Shown in pieces: positions 36,127 to 45,936 of a stretch of 64,000 bases of DNA. The first letter of the stretch is position 1; each line of letters opens with the position of its first letter. Under the pieces are notes generated by a model that worked only from the letters and a program-made list of their open reading frames with translations, was not told the DNA's origin and did no database searches. This DNA is from Planctomycetales bacterium (GTDB lineage: Bacteria; Planctomycetota; Planctomycetia; Planctomycetales; Planctomycetaceae): positions 33,945 through 97,944 of the forward strand of contig JANQPT010000030.1 of assembly GCA_028285345.1 (NCBI GenBank), in the 5' to 3' direction. Both the position numbers and the translations under genes were made by a program.

Positions 36127-37122
36127 TTAACTCGTCTGGACTTGTCGCATCGCGGTCGAGCTTTCCGCCGGCTGACTCCGCCGGATAGTGAAAAACTCCT
36201 CCCGGATGGCGTCCCCAATCACATTCAATTGGGTCTGAAAGTCGTCAATATATTGGTGCATCCCCTTCTCGACGATGTCGCGGATGCTGGTGTAGTCCAT
36301 ATTGGCGTTCAACCGGCCCATCCGTTGCTCGGCAATGTTTTGAAACGTACCGGCGGCACTCCCGGTAATATTGCGCAGCGAGTCGTGGGCCCGCATTACG
36401 CAAAAGTGCATTGATCGAGGAAACTGGCGGTCCAGAATCAAGAAGTCGGCGACGAGTTTCGGGACGATTTTGCCGTGCTGACGCCGGTACATTTCCAGCG
36501 CACTGGCCGACTTGAGCAGCGCCGACCAGCGGACGACATCCAGCGCTGAACCGACGTCGCTGGCGTCGGGCAACAGAATGAAATACTGCACGTCCACGAT
36601 TCGCGACGTCTTGTCCGCCCGTTCCAGCAGCCGGCCGAGCCGCGAAAAATGCCACGCTTCTCCGTGCGACATTGTCGCGTCCGTGGCACCGACAATCAGA
36701 TGGCTGGCCAACCGCACCCGCTCGCAAAAGTCTTGCGGCTGATCGAGTGTCGTGTCGGCGCGCGACGTCGAACGGACCATAAAGAAGAACTTGTTCAATT
36801 CCTCCCAGACGACCGAAGGAATGATCTCGCGAATCGTCCGTGCATTCTCGCGGGCCATTGCCGCGCAGGAAACGATGGAGTTTGGATTCTCCTCGTCAAA
36901 TGACAGGAACTGCAGCACGTTTTCACGGGTGGGGGACCCGTATCGCTTCTCGAACGCCTCTTGGTCTCCCGTGGTGGAGACAAGGGGCGCCCATTGATTG
37001 CCGAGTGCATCGGTCTCGCCCAGCGTCAGGTTGTAGTTGACGTCGATAAACCGCGCGACGTTTTCGGCCCGTTCGACATAACGGCTTAACCAATAGACAG
37101 AATCGGCAACACGGCTGAGCAT
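36127..37122 (-). CDS. Alpha-E domain protein
   Basis: The product has 331 residues, normal for stand-alone alpha-E proteins. The helical repeat signature is at the start (LSRVADSVYWLSRYVERAEN) and is repeated as FSRLGRLLERADKTSRIVDV at about 175-195. These proteins always accompany circularly permuted ATP-grasp and transglutaminase genes; whether they are enzymes or scaffolds is unknown. Its ATG shares one base with the stop codon of the upstream ATP-grasp gene (TGATG), so the two are translationally coupled. Confidence 0.92.
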   Translation of the reverse strand: MLSRVADSVYWLSRYVERAENVARFIDVNYNLTLGETDALGNQWAPLVSTTGDQEAFEKRYGSPTRENVLQFLSFDEENPNSIVSCAAMARENARTIREIIPSVVWEELNKFFFMVRSTSRADTTLDQPQDFCERVRLASHLIVGATDATMSHGEAWHFSRLGRLLERADKTSRIVDVQYFILLPDASDVGSALDVVRWSALLKSASALEMYRRQHGKIVPKLVADFLILDRQFPRSMHFCVMRAHDSLRNITGSAAGTFQNIAEQRMGRLNANMDYTSIRDIVEKGMHQYIDDFQTQLNVIGDAIREEFFTIRRSQPAESSTAMRQVQTS

Positions 37123-38606
37123 CAGACCCGTTCCATTGCAGCCGGAGCGTGGTGTGGAGCCGGCACGGCGCCGCCGTTTCGCAAGACCCAGGTATCTTTG
37201 CTGCCGCCCCCTTGCGAAGAATTGACGACCATCGAACCTTCACGCAACGCAACCCGCGTCAGCCCGCCCGGCATGACATAAATATCCTTCCCGCACAGCA
37301 CAAACGGTCGCAAATCAACGTGTCGCGGCTTCAGTTCATCTCCGACCAAAGTCGGGACGGTGGAGAGCTTGAGCATCGGCTGCGCGATCCACTCGCGCGG
37401 GTTGTCACGGATTGCCGCGGCGCATCGATCACGCTCGTCTTGCGACGACTGCGGTCCCATCAAGATCCCGTAGCCGCCCGACTCGTTGGTCGGCTTGACC
37501 ACCAACTTGTCGAGATTGCTCAGCACGTGCTGCCGCTGTGTTTCGTCGGAACAGAGATACGTCGGCACGTTCGGCAGAATCGCATCTTCGCCAAGGTAGT
37601 ACTTGATGATGTCGGGCACGTAGGCGTAGACCGCCTTATCGTCGGCGACGCCGGTACCCGGTGCATTGGCGAGCGTCACGCGTCCAGCGCGGTAGACATC
37701 CATCAAATGGTCGACACCCAGAGTGGAATCATCGCGAAAACATTGCGGATCGAGAAAATCGTCATCGATCCGGCGATAGATCACATCGACGCGCCGCAAT
37801 CCACGCGTGGTCTGCATGTGAACATATCCGTCTTCAACGACCAAATCCGACCCCTGCACCAATTCGACGCCCATCTGCTGGGCCAGAAACGTGTGCTCAA
37901 AGTAGGCGGAGTTGTAAATGCCTGGAGTCAAAACGACGGCGGTCGGATTTGTCGCTCCCTCCGGAGCACAATCGAGCAATGTTTGCAGCAGTTGTTCGCT
38001 GTAGTCCTCAATCGGCGCCACCGACATACCTTGAAAGACGTGCGCGAAAGTACGCTTCATCATTTCGCGGTTTTCGAGCACATACGATACGCCGGAGGGG
38101 CATCTCAGATTGTCCTCAAGCACATATATCTGGCCGTCGCGGTCCCGAATGAGGTCCACGCCCGTGATGTGGCACCAGACGCCCTGCGGCGGGCGAAATC
38201 CTGCGCATTGCTGCCGCAATGTCTTGGAAGTGCAGATCAGCTCTTCAGGGACGACCTGATCTTTGAAAATCTTACGTTCGTTGTAAATATCATCGACAAA
38301 CAGGTTCAACGCCCGAATTCGCTGTCGCAGGCCGTTGTCGACGGAGGACCACTCGGTCGAATCGATGATCCGTGGCAGCAGGTCAAACGGCCAGACTTTT
38401 TCGGTCCCTGCTTCGTGGCCGTAGACGTTGAACGTGATGCCCATGTTTTGCAGGCTCAGCTCGGCCGCTTTCTGGCGTTGCTGTAGACTGCCGTCCGAGA
38501 GTGTCTGCAAACGCTCCACAAACCGAGCACCGCTCGGCCGCGGGCGCCCGTCAGAGGCAAACATCTCGTCAAACACATCCCGAGATTGGTACGGGGCCAG
38601 CTTCAT
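37122..38606 (-). CDS. Circularly permuted ATP-grasp type-2 protein
   Basis: The frame opens at 38768, but the ATG at 38606 has a strong GAGGAGGGAG site 6-15 bases upstream and a family-typical start ([15 protein letters not shown]); this gives 494 residues. The segments [51 protein letters not shown] and [10 protein letters not shown] are the conserved ATP-grasp pieces in permuted order. It is predicted to make an amide or peptide bond with ATP. It heads the tightly packed trio with alpha-E and the DUF2126 transglutaminase. Confidence 0.92.
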   Translation of the reverse strand: MKLAPYQSRDVFDEMFASDGRPRPSGARFVERLQTLSDGSLQQRQKAAELSLQNMGITFNVYGHEAGTEKVWPFDLLPRIIDSTEWSSVDNGLRQRIRALNLFVDDIYNERKIFKDQVVPEELICTSKTLRQQCAGFRPPQGVWCHITGVDLIRDRDGQIYVLEDNLRCPSGVSYVLENREMMKRTFAHVFQGMSVAPIEDYSEQLLQTLLDCAPEGATNPTAVVLTPGIYNSAYFEHTFLAQQMGVELVQGSDLVVEDGYVHMQTTRGLRRVDVIYRRIDDDFLDPQCFRDDSTLGVDHLMDVYRAGRVTLANAPGTGVADDKAVYAYVPDIIKYYLGEDAILPNVPTYLCSDETQRQHVLSNLDKLVVKPTNESGGYGILMGPQSSQDERDRCAAAIRDNPREWIAQPMLKLSTVPTLVGDELKPRHVDLRPFVLCGKDIYVMPGGLTRVALREGSMVVNSSQGGGSKDTWVLRNGGAVPAPHHAPAAMERV

Positions 38607-38843
38607 TCTGCTCCCTCCTCGAAGAGCGGTCTTGCTGGAATCGGTAGAATACCCTGTTGAGCACCAATGTCGAGCAACTTGCGTACCGTAAGGGCGAGTT
38701 TGGCGGCATCGCTTGAATCTCAGTGGAATTCGCGATTGTGGCGAACACTTGCCAAGGTCCCATTGCACAAGCTACGCGCAGCACTCCCCCACAGCTGCAC
38801 AACACTATTGCAGGCACTCCCAGGTCAACACAACCTCGCTCGT

Positions 38844-41537
38844 TCAACTCTTGTCGCTCTCAGCCTCGCGACGCTGTGCGAGCGTCACCAGAATCTCTGA
38901 AATCAACGCCGTCCACCCAGTTTGATGGCTCGCACCTAGGCCGCGTCCGGTCTCCGCATCGAAGTACTCATAGAATAACACCAGATCCCGCCAATGCGGA
39001 TCGTTCAAAAAGCGATCGCCCCGCACATAACAAGGACGGTCACCCGTTTCGTCGGCGAGAAACAGCTTCGACAACCGCTGACGCACCTCATCAGCGACTT
39101 GACTCAGATTCATATATCGGCCCGATCCGGTGGGACATTCGACCCGTAGCGACTCGCCGTAGAATTGGTGATAACGCTCCAGCGCCTCAATAATCAGGTA
39201 GTTCAGCGGAAACCACACCGGCCCCCTCCAGTTGGAGTTCCCGCCGAACAGCCCACTGTCCGACTCGCCCGGCAAATACTGCACGCGCAATTTCTCGCCA
39301 TGTAGGTCGTATTCGAACGGGTGCTCTTCGTGGTACTTCGAAAGCGAGCGAACGCCGTATGGCGAGAGAAACTCGTTTTCATCCAGCAAGTACCGCAGCA
39401 TGCGCGAGAGCCGGTCGCGCGTCGGGATTGCCAATAGCCGCAAGCCGTTCCCTTCACCATTGGCGTCCCTCTGCTCCATATACGTCATAAAGTCCGCCAA
39501 ATCGGGACGATAGCTCAGAAACCACTCCATCCGTTTGCGAAATCCCGGCAGACGGTCGATGATGCGGTCGTATAGCACATCGACCGTCAGCAGCGGAATC
39601 AGCCCCACGATGGAGCGTATCCGCAGCGGAATGCTGTCACCGTGCAGGTGCAGGTGGTCGTAGTAAAAACCGTCGCTGTCGTCCCATAACCCGGTGCCGT
39701 CCAGGGAGTTCATCGCTTCGGCAATCGAGACATAATGCTCGAAAAATTTCGACGCCATGTCTTCGTAGGCCGGATTGCCATCCGCCAGGTCGAACGCGAT
39801 CGAGAGCATGCTGGAGCAGTAATAGGCCATCCAGGCCGTGCCGTCCGCCTGTTCCAGGTGGCCCCCGGTCGGCAGCGGCTTCGATCGGTCAAAAATGCCG
39901 ATGTTGTCCAGGCCCAGAAACCCGCCGGTGAACACATGCTTGCCGCGAACATCCTTGCGGTTGACCCACCAGGTGAAATTCAGCAGCAGCTTTTGAAACA
40001 CGCGTTCCAGAAAAATGTGGTCTCGCTCCCCCTGACGGGCGGTCTTCTGATAGACCCTCCAGCATGCCCAGGCGTGGACCGGTGGATTCACATCGCTGAA
40101 GTTCCACTCATAGGCCGGCATTTGCCCGGTCGGGTGCATATACCATTCGCGCAGGAACAAGATCGCTTGCTGCTTGGTGAAATAGGGATCCAGGTTTGCA
40201 AACGGGATCATGTGGAACGCCGAATCCCAGGCGGCGTACCATGGATATTCCCATTTGTCGGGCATCGAGATGATGTCGCGATTGAACAGATGGCCCCAGT
40301 CGCTGTTGCGAAGTACGGTCCGTTCCGTTGCCTCCCGCCCTGGCTCCCGTTCGCCGTTGAGCCAGCGGGGAATCACGTAGTGGTAAAACTGCTTGGTCCA
40401 TAGCAATCCGGCGTTGGCTTGACGCAGCACGCGCTGCTCGTCCATGGAGAGACCGGGAGCGAACAGTGAGTTCGCGAACGCGTCCGCCTCTCTAATCCGC
40501 TCTTCAAAAATATGGTCAAAGTCATCGAACGGCCGGTCCACGGCTGAGTGAGCAGGACTCATGCGGAGACGAAACTCTGCCGATCCGCCGGCGGGGATTT
40601 TAGCCCGGTAATGCGCCGCGGCCTTCGTCCCCTCCGGCTGCGGGTTCACAACGCCTTGAAGCCCCTCAACGACCGCCAGATGAAAAGCGTCCTTGCAGGA
40701 GGGACGACGGCTTTCAGGATCGTCGATCCGCCAGGTGTTCGTCTCGTTCTCAGTGAACATCCAGTCGGGAAATTTCTGGTTCGGTCCCAGATCGGCATCG
40801 ATGTGAAACTCCCCGAGAGACTCATGCATCGCCAACAAACGGGCATCACTGATGCGGCTTAGTTGCGGCTTCGTCTGCGGCTGTTCGTCGGTCGGCCCCC
40901 ACGACCATGTATTGCGAAACCACCACGTCGGCAGCAAATGGATATCTGCTGGTTCCGGGCCACGATTGTAGATCGTGAGCCGAATCAGCATATCTTCGGG
41001 CGCCGCCTTCGCATACTCGACTTGTACGTCGAAATAGCGGTCGTCGTCGAAAATGCCGGTTTCCGTCAGCTCAAACTCCGGCTCCTGTCGAGACCGCCCG
41101 GCGTTCTCCTGCCGCAACTGCTCATAGGGATATGCGGCGTGGGGATACTTGTACAGCGCTTTGGCGTAGGAATGTGTCGGGGTCGAGTCGAGGTAATAGT
41201 ATGCCTCCTTGACATCCTCACCGTGGTTCCCTTCCGGACCGGTCAGCCCAAACAGGCGTTCCTTGAGCATCAAGTCGGCGCCGTTCCAGAGCGCAGGAGC
41301 AAAGCAGAGTCGGCACTGGCGGTCGGTGAAACCAAGCAGGCCGTCTTCGCCCCAGCGATAGGCCCGCCAGACCGACTCTTCGTACGTAAACGAGAGCCAC
41401 GGTCTGCCGTCAGCAGAATAGTCTTCCCGAACTGTGCCCCATTGACGCTCCGCGAGATAGGGGCCCCACCGCTTCCAATTCGCTCCCGGTTCGCGCCGAG
41501 ATTCTGCGGCCAGGCGATTCAGTTCGGCGTCAAACAT
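38844..41537 (-). CDS. GH63-type glucosidase (MGH1-like glycoside hydrolase)
   Basis: The product has 897 residues with no signal peptide, so it is probably cytoplasmic. The N-terminal 350 residues form a beta-rich domain (RWGPYLAERQWGTVREDYS), followed by the (alpha/alpha)6 barrel with YPWYAAWDSAFHMIPFA and SNWRGPVWFPLNYLI, both hallmark strings of the GH63/MGH1-like family. Members act on alpha-glucosides, glucosylglycerate- or mannosylglycerate-like solutes, or alpha-glucose-capped glycans; the substrate here cannot be read. The gene lies between a K+ channel gene (85 bases upstream) and the ATP-grasp gene (237 bases downstream). Compatible-solute turnover would fit the channel neighbour, but that is inference. 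Confidence 0.85.
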   Translation of the reverse strand: MFDAELNRLAAESRREPGANWKRWGPYLAERQWGTVREDYSADGRPWLSFTYEESVWRAYRWGEDGLLGFTDRQCRLCFAPALWNGADLMLKERLFGLTGPEGNHGEDVKEAYYYLDSTPTHSYAKALYKYPHAAYPYEQLRQENAGRSRQEPEFELTETGIFDDDRYFDVQVEYAKAAPEDMLIRLTIYNRGPEPADIHLLPTWWFRNTWSWGPTDEQPQTKPQLSRISDARLLAMHESLGEFHIDADLGPNQKFPDWMFTENETNTWRIDDPESRRPSCKDAFHLAVVEGLQGVVNPQPEGTKAAAHYRAKIPAGGSAEFRLRMSPAHSAVDRPFDDFDHIFEERIREADAFANSLFAPGLSMDEQRVLRQANAGLLWTKQFYHYVIPRWLNGEREPGREATERTVLRNSDWGHLFNRDIISMPDKWEYPWYAAWDSAFHMIPFANLDPYFTKQQAILFLREWYMHPTGQMPAYEWNFSDVNPPVHAWACWRVYQKTARQGERDHIFLERVFQKLLLNFTWWVNRKDVRGKHVFTGGFLGLDNIGIFDRSKPLPTGGHLEQADGTAWMAYYCSSMLSIAFDLADGNPAYEDMASKFFEHYVSIAEAMNSLDGTGLWDDSDGFYYDHLHLHGDSIPLRIRSIVGLIPLLTVDVLYDRIIDRLPGFRKRMEWFLSYRPDLADFMTYMEQRDANGEGNGLRLLAIPTRDRLSRMLRYLLDENEFLSPYGVRSLSKYHEEHPFEYDLHGEKLRVQYLPGESDSGLFGGNSNWRGPVWFPLNYLIIEALERYHQFYGESLRVECPTGSGRYMNLSQVADEVRQRLSKLFLADETGDRPCYVRGDRFLNDPHWRDLVLFYEYFDAETGRGLGASHQTGWTALISEILVTLAQRREAESDKS

Positions 41538-41622
41538 GTGTTGCAGGTGTCAGCAAGCATACTCAGGTGAGCAAACTCGTGCTCACGATCTGGCAAATCG
41601 ACCGTCTCCAATGGGAGCCATC

Positions 41623-42714
41623 TTATCTCTCGATGGTCACGCCGCGATAGGTCATCTTCTTAGATTTACTAGAAAATCGCTCTGCCAATTGAGGAATATC
41701 GTCTTTGTGGCCCAGCACGATGACAACATCTCCCTCGAGGAGTTTTGTGTCGGCAGCAGCATTGAGGGTGGTTGAGCCGTCGGCGTGCCGAATGCCGACG
41801 ATCAAGAATCCGTGATTGCTGCGAACTTCGATATTGCTCAACGGCTGATTCGCCAGCGGCGAACCGGGGGAGACCTCCAATTCGTCGAATTGAAGGCCGA
41901 TGGTGCCTAGTTCGTCCTTCAGGCTGACCTGCTGAGCCAATTGCTCCAGCATGTTCTCAGCGGTCGGCCGAATAATCAGCTGCGCCACCTTGCTGGCGCC
42001 GATTGCTGTGGGCAGCACAACACGGTTCGCGCCACACCCCAGCAGTTTCTTCTCCGTGCGGGGGTTTTCTCCGCGAGCGATAATCATCACGTCGGGATTC
42101 ATCTCGCGGGCGGTGATCGTGACGAACACGTTCGTCGCGTCGGCGGAGAGCACGGTCGCCAAGACCGCCGCGCGGCGGATTCCCGCCTGTTCCAGAACGT
42201 ATTCCTCGGTGGCATCGCCGTTAATCACCCAGTAACCCCGGTCTTCAGCCGCCTGCAGCCGCCGCTCGTCACTGTCGATCACGACGAACGGTTTTTGAGC
42301 TGCATACAAGTCGCGGGCCAGAATGGTTCCCATACGGCCCACGCCGCAGATGATGGTGTGGCCGGTCAAGCGGTCAATCTCAATGGCCTTTCTCCTCGCT
42401 CCCAAAGCTTTGTTGATTTCACCGTCGATGAGCATTTGCATAAATCCTCCCACTGTGTAGATCACTGCTCCATAGCCGGCAATGATCACTGTAATTGTCA
42501 GCGCACGCAGCCCGGGTGACTGCACCGGCTGCACTTCGCCGTAGCCGACGCCGAAGATGGTAATGATCACCATGTAGATCGAATCTTCCAGCTTCCAGCC
42601 CGCTGCGACATAGCCAATGACCGCGATCACACAGATCGACACAAACAGCGCGATGCCGGTGATCATCTTGCGAAACGGTCCGGAACGCGACAGGAAACTC
42701 TTGCTGCTGCTCAT
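41623..42714 (-). CDS. Two-helix potassium channel with RCK (TrkA-N/TrkA-C) domains
   Basis: An ATG at 42744 is also in frame; I prefer 42714, giving 363 residues with a short polar N-terminus. The pore module (about 18-105) has two membrane helices and the selectivity filter TIFGVGYGE, the K+ signature VGYG. The RCK/TrkA-N Rossmann domain follows (TIICGVGRMGTILARDLY, then GDATEEYVLEQAGI) and then a TrkA-C domain (GSPLANQPLSNIEVRSNHGFLIVGI) that senses a ligand. It probably forms a ligand-gated K+ efflux or leak channel in the cytoplasmic membrane. The filter variant FGVGYGE is atypical but keeps the GYG. Confidence 0.88.
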   Translation of the reverse strand: MSSSKSFLSRSGPFRKMITGIALFVSICVIAVIGYVAAGWKLEDSIYMVIITIFGVGYGEVQPVQSPGLRALTITVIIAGYGAVIYTVGGFMQMLIDGEINKALGARRKAIEIDRLTGHTIICGVGRMGTILARDLYAAQKPFVVIDSDERRLQAAEDRGYWVINGDATEEYVLEQAGIRRAAVLATVLSADATNVFVTITAREMNPDVMIIARGENPRTEKKLLGCGANRVVLPTAIGASKVAQLIIRPTAENMLEQLAQQVSLKDELGTIGLQFDELEVSPGSPLANQPLSNIEVRSNHGFLIVGIRHADGSTTLNAAADTKLLEGDVVIVLGHKDDIPQLAERFSSKSKKMTYRGVTIER

Positions 42715-42786
42715 GATCTCAATCGTCGAGAAGTTCGGTTCCACCGATCAGAATTGCAAAACCACGAAAGAAACGAAACACACGAA

Positions 42787-42802
42787 ACTGAATTGATTCA
42801 GT
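42787..42802. promoter_or_regulatory. 16-bp palindrome upstream of the K+ channel gene
   Basis: Perfect arms ACTGAAT and ATTCAGT enclose a TG centre, 72 bases before the channel start and in an unusually AT-rich patch with several ACGAAA-like words. This is typical of a dimeric repressor site, but no regulator can be named. Confidence 0.3.
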
Positions 42803-42916
42803 GTAAGATCACCCCCTCCTCTGATGAGTTCTGTGTGAATAAGGACATAACAGTATTTCACGTGTTCGCTCCGCCTGTCTCGTTTCTATTTCGTAGTTTC
42901 ACTCGAAACAACGAAC

Positions 42917-42954
42917 GCGGCCGGTCGCGGGCGCACCACCCCGGAGCCGGCCGC
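42917..42954 (-). terminator. Putative terminator of glnN
   Basis: The stem arms GCGGCCGG and CCGGCCGC enclose a loop of about 22 bases, 36 bases after the glnN stop. On the minus strand the far side continues with TTCGTTGTTTCG, moderately T-rich, so termination is plausible. Confidence 0.5.
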
Positions 42955-42989
42955 GCAGCGCAAGCACGGCGAAAGGCTCGCCGGCAGCA

Positions 42990-45251
42990 TCACTTGATAA
43001 ACAACATCTCCTGGTATGTCGGCAGCGGCCACAAATCGTCGGCGACAATGCCCTCCAACTCATCGGCCACCGCACGAACCTGGTTCATCGCCGGCAACAG
43101 CACGTCGCAGCAATTCCGCGCTTCGGCCAGCAAGTCCTCCGACTCGGGTTCCGCGATCGCCTTCTCCAGCACCGCGATGCCGTCCTGCAATGACTTGACC
43201 AAGCCGGTCATGCGGTCCAGTGTATCGGTGTCGAACTCGTAGCCGAGCATTTTGAGGTTCGCACATGTCGAAGCCAATTCATTCTGGTAGCGAATCGCCG
43301 CCGGAAAGATCATTGTCTTGGCCATTTCCAGCGTCAGATTCACCTCGACACCGATTGACATGCAATACTGCTCAAGGTAGGTATCCAACCGGCTGGACAG
43401 CTCGCGTTCGGAAAGCACTGAGTACTTCTCAAACAGCTCCTTGACGTCTTCGGACTGCAAAATCGGCAGCGCGTCCGCGGTTGTCTTCAAATTCAACAAG
43501 CCGCGTTTCTCCGCTTCGGCGTGCCATGCCTCGCTGTAGCCGTCGCCGTTGAAGACGATCGCACCGTGCTCCTTCATAATCTCGGTCAGCAACGTCTGCA
43601 GCGCGGCGTTGAGTTTTTCAGGGTCTCCGGCCGTCGCTTCTTCCAACCGCGTGGCACAGTAATCAAGCGACTCCGCCACGATCGTATTCATGGCCACCAA
43701 GGGACCGGCGATCGATTGATTGGCGCCGACGGCTCGGAATTCAAACCGGTTGCCCGTAAAAGCGAATGGGCTGGTCCGATTGCGGTCGCCGGCATCCTTT
43801 GGCAGCGGCGGTAGCACATCGACGCCCACCGTCAGCGTGCCTTTGGGCAGCGAAGAATTGGCCCCGCCCGCTCTAATCTGCTCGAACACGTCGGTCAACT
43901 GGTCACCGAGAAAGATCGAAATGATCGCCGGCGGGGCTTCATTGGCGCCCAGGCGGTGGTCATTGCTCGCCGAAGCGACCACGGCCCGTAGCAAGCCCTG
44001 ATGCTTGTGAACGGCACGAATTACCGCCGCACAGAACAGCAGAAACTGTGCGTTCTCGTGCGGCGTGTCGCCCGGATCGAGCAAGTTGCCTTGCGAGGCG
44101 CTGCCCATCGACCAGTTGACGTGCTTGCCGGAACCGTTGACGCCGGCAAACGGCTTCTCATGAATCAGGCAGGCCATGCCGTGCTTCTCGGCGGTCCGCT
44201 TCAGCGTGGTCATCATCAGTTGCTGATGGTCGGTTGCGATATTGGCGAACTCGAACATCGGTGCAATTTCATATTGGCCGGGCGCAACTTCGTTGTGCCG
44301 GGTCTTGACCGGAATCCCCAACTTGAACAACTCCCGTTCGACTTCGAGCATGAACGCCAGCACGCGGTCGGGAATCGCGCCGAAGTAGTGGTCGTCGAAT
44401 TCCTGTCCTTTCGGGGGGCTGGCTCCAAACAACGTCCGCCCTGCGTTGAGTAGATCCGGCCGTGCGAAGAAAAAGTTGCGGTCAACCAGGAAGTACTCCT
44501 GTTCCGGCCCGGCCGTCGAGGAGACAAGCGCGCCGTCGGTATGCCCAAACAGCTTCAGAATCCGCTGCGCTTGAATGTTCAATGCCTGCATTGAACGCAG
44601 GACCGGCGTCTTCTTATCCAGAGCCTCTCCGGTCCAGGAGACAAACGCCGTCGGAATACAGAGTGTTGTGCCGTTGGCATTTTCCAGAATGTACGCGGGA
44701 CTCGTTACGTCCCAGATCGTATAGCCCCGGGCCTCAAATGTGACGCGGATGCCGCCCGTGGGAAAACTGGAACCGTCCGGCTCTCCCTGAATCAGTTGGC
44801 CGCCGCTGAATTCCGCGATCGCCCCCCCTTCTCCATCGGGAGAGAGAAAGCTATCGTGCTTTTCCGCCGTCGAACCGGTCAGCGGATAGAACACGTGCGC
44901 GTAGTGCGTCGCCCCCTTTTCTATGGCCCAGTCCTTCATCGCCGCTGCGACGACGTCCGCCATCGAACAATCCAGCTTTTCACCCGATTCGATCGTCCGC
45001 AGCAGCGCCTTAAAGACCGGCTTGGGCAATCGCTGCTTCATCACCGACTTGGAAAACACATTGGCGTTGAACAGCTCTCCCGTGGGTGTCTCCTGAAAGT
45101 TCATCGGCGGAGGACTCGGTTTGTAGCTGGTGACCGCCGCGATGGCGGCCGACCGGGGGGACCCGCCTGCGGCCTTCGTGCCGTTGTTGGCGGCCGCGTA
45201 CGTGCCATTTGAACTCTTGTCTTGATCGATGACTTGACTCACTGATTCCAT
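42990..45251 (-). CDS. glnN: Glutamine synthetase type III
   Basis: The frame is open to 45503, but a sigma-54-like promoter lies at 45456-45472, so translation cannot start there; the ATG at 45251 gives 753 residues, the usual GSIII size. GSIII hallmarks are [18 protein letters not shown] near the N-terminus, [46 protein letters not shown] and [17 protein letters not shown]. The C-terminal extension (after about residue 560), typical for this group, has long helices. The enzyme makes glutamine from glutamate, ammonia and ATP as a hexameric-type double ring. An extra Asn/Ser/Thr-rich N-terminal segment of about 30 residues precedes the family start. Confidence 0.95.
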   Translation of the reverse strand: MESVSQVIDQDKSSNGTYAAANNGTKAAGGSPRSAAIAAVTSYKPSPPPMNFQETPTGELFNANVFSKSVMKQRLPKPVFKALLRTIESGEKLDCSMADVVAAAMKDWAIEKGATHYAHVFYPLTGSTAEKHDSFLSPDGEGGAIAEFSGGQLIQGEPDGSSFPTGGIRVTFEARGYTIWDVTSPAYILENANGTTLCIPTAFVSWTGEALDKKTPVLRSMQALNIQAQRILKLFGHTDGALVSSTAGPEQEYFLVDRNFFFARPDLLNAGRTLFGASPPKGQEFDDHYFGAIPDRVLAFMLEVERELFKLGIPVKTRHNEVAPGQYEIAPMFEFANIATDHQQLMMTTLKRTAEKHGMACLIHEKPFAGVNGSGKHVNWSMGSASQGNLLDPGDTPHENAQFLLFCAAVIRAVHKHQGLLRAVVASASNDHRLGANEAPPAIISIFLGDQLTDVFEQIRAGGANSSLPKGTLTVGVDVLPPLPKDAGDRNRTSPFAFTGNRFEFRAVGANQSIAGPLVAMNTIVAESLDYCATRLEEATAGDPEKLNAALQTLLTEIMKEHGAIVFNGDGYSEAWHAEAEKRGLLNLKTTADALPILQSEDVKELFEKYSVLSERELSSRLDTYLEQYCMSIGVEVNLTLEMAKTMIFPAAIRYQNELASTCANLKMLGYEFDTDTLDRMTGLVKSLQDGIAVLEKAIAEPESEDLLAEARNCCDVLLPAMNQVRAVADELEGIVADDLWPLPTYQEMLFIK

Positions 45252-45936
45252 ACCTTTCTTGGTGCGTAGACGGCAACGAGCAATAGCGGGCGCCGACAGG
45301 TTGGGGACATCCATGTCGAACCGGGCTGCAATCCATCGCAGCAAGAATTGCGCAGAGTCCTCCAATAATTGGGGGGAGGTGAGAGCAATAATGCCGCCCC
45401 AACCTGCCTCAAAGAGATCGACAGCGGGCAACAATCTGTTGGGAGTCTTTGCTATAGCAGAGTACGTGCCAAAACCGCGGTCGCGTATCGAGATTCTGGG
45501 CAACCACCGTTTTGGCTCACCTGACCCGCGATGCGTAAAGCTGTCCTGAAATCAGTCAAACAGCACTGAACGCTGCATTTTCGTCGTGTCGACGATGGCA
45601 GGTGGCGTCTGCGAACCGTGGACAATGTCGTCACATGATTCCACAGCGCACGGTGATGGAGCGCCGTCAATGTGGTTGCGGTTTTGTTTGCCGCCAATTT
45701 TGCTCGCAGCAGTTGCCCACAAACTTGGCAGTCTGATCCGATTGACGACATCGTCGAAATCGCACGACGATGCAGGTGGTCAGTCGCGACGTCTACCGAT
45801 TCTGGCATTCCCTGCGCGAACCGCATCGTAGATATTGATGGACATCACGACTGCGATGTGGCCAGAGTTCAGACTAGTCAGGAACGAAGTGAAAATCTTG
45901 TTCATCGATGGGCTGACAAGAAATTGCTCGTCAGCG
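45252..45936. other. 685-bp region upstream of glnN
   Basis: It contains the glnN leader and the sigma-54-like site. From about 45540 to 45936 I see no gene I can support: the several frames here have ordinary random composition and no start signals. This stretch would be the place for an enhancer-binding site. Confidence 0.45.
45456..45472 (-). promoter_or_regulatory. Sigma-54-like promoter of glnN
   Basis: The minus strand reads TTGGCACGTACTCTGCT. It has the GG at -24, exactly ten bases, and the GC at -12, and TTGGCACG matches the consensus fully; the -12 element CTGCT differs from TTGCT at one base. It is about 205 bases before the glnN ATG, leaving a long leader. Nitrogen-regulated glutamine synthetase genes are classic sigma-54 targets. 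An enhancer site for an NtrC-type activator was not identified. Confidence 0.6.

Noticed and set aside
37149..38486. 445-residue plus-strand frame
   Set aside because: It is a shadow of the ATP-grasp gene on the other strand, with no recognisable motif.
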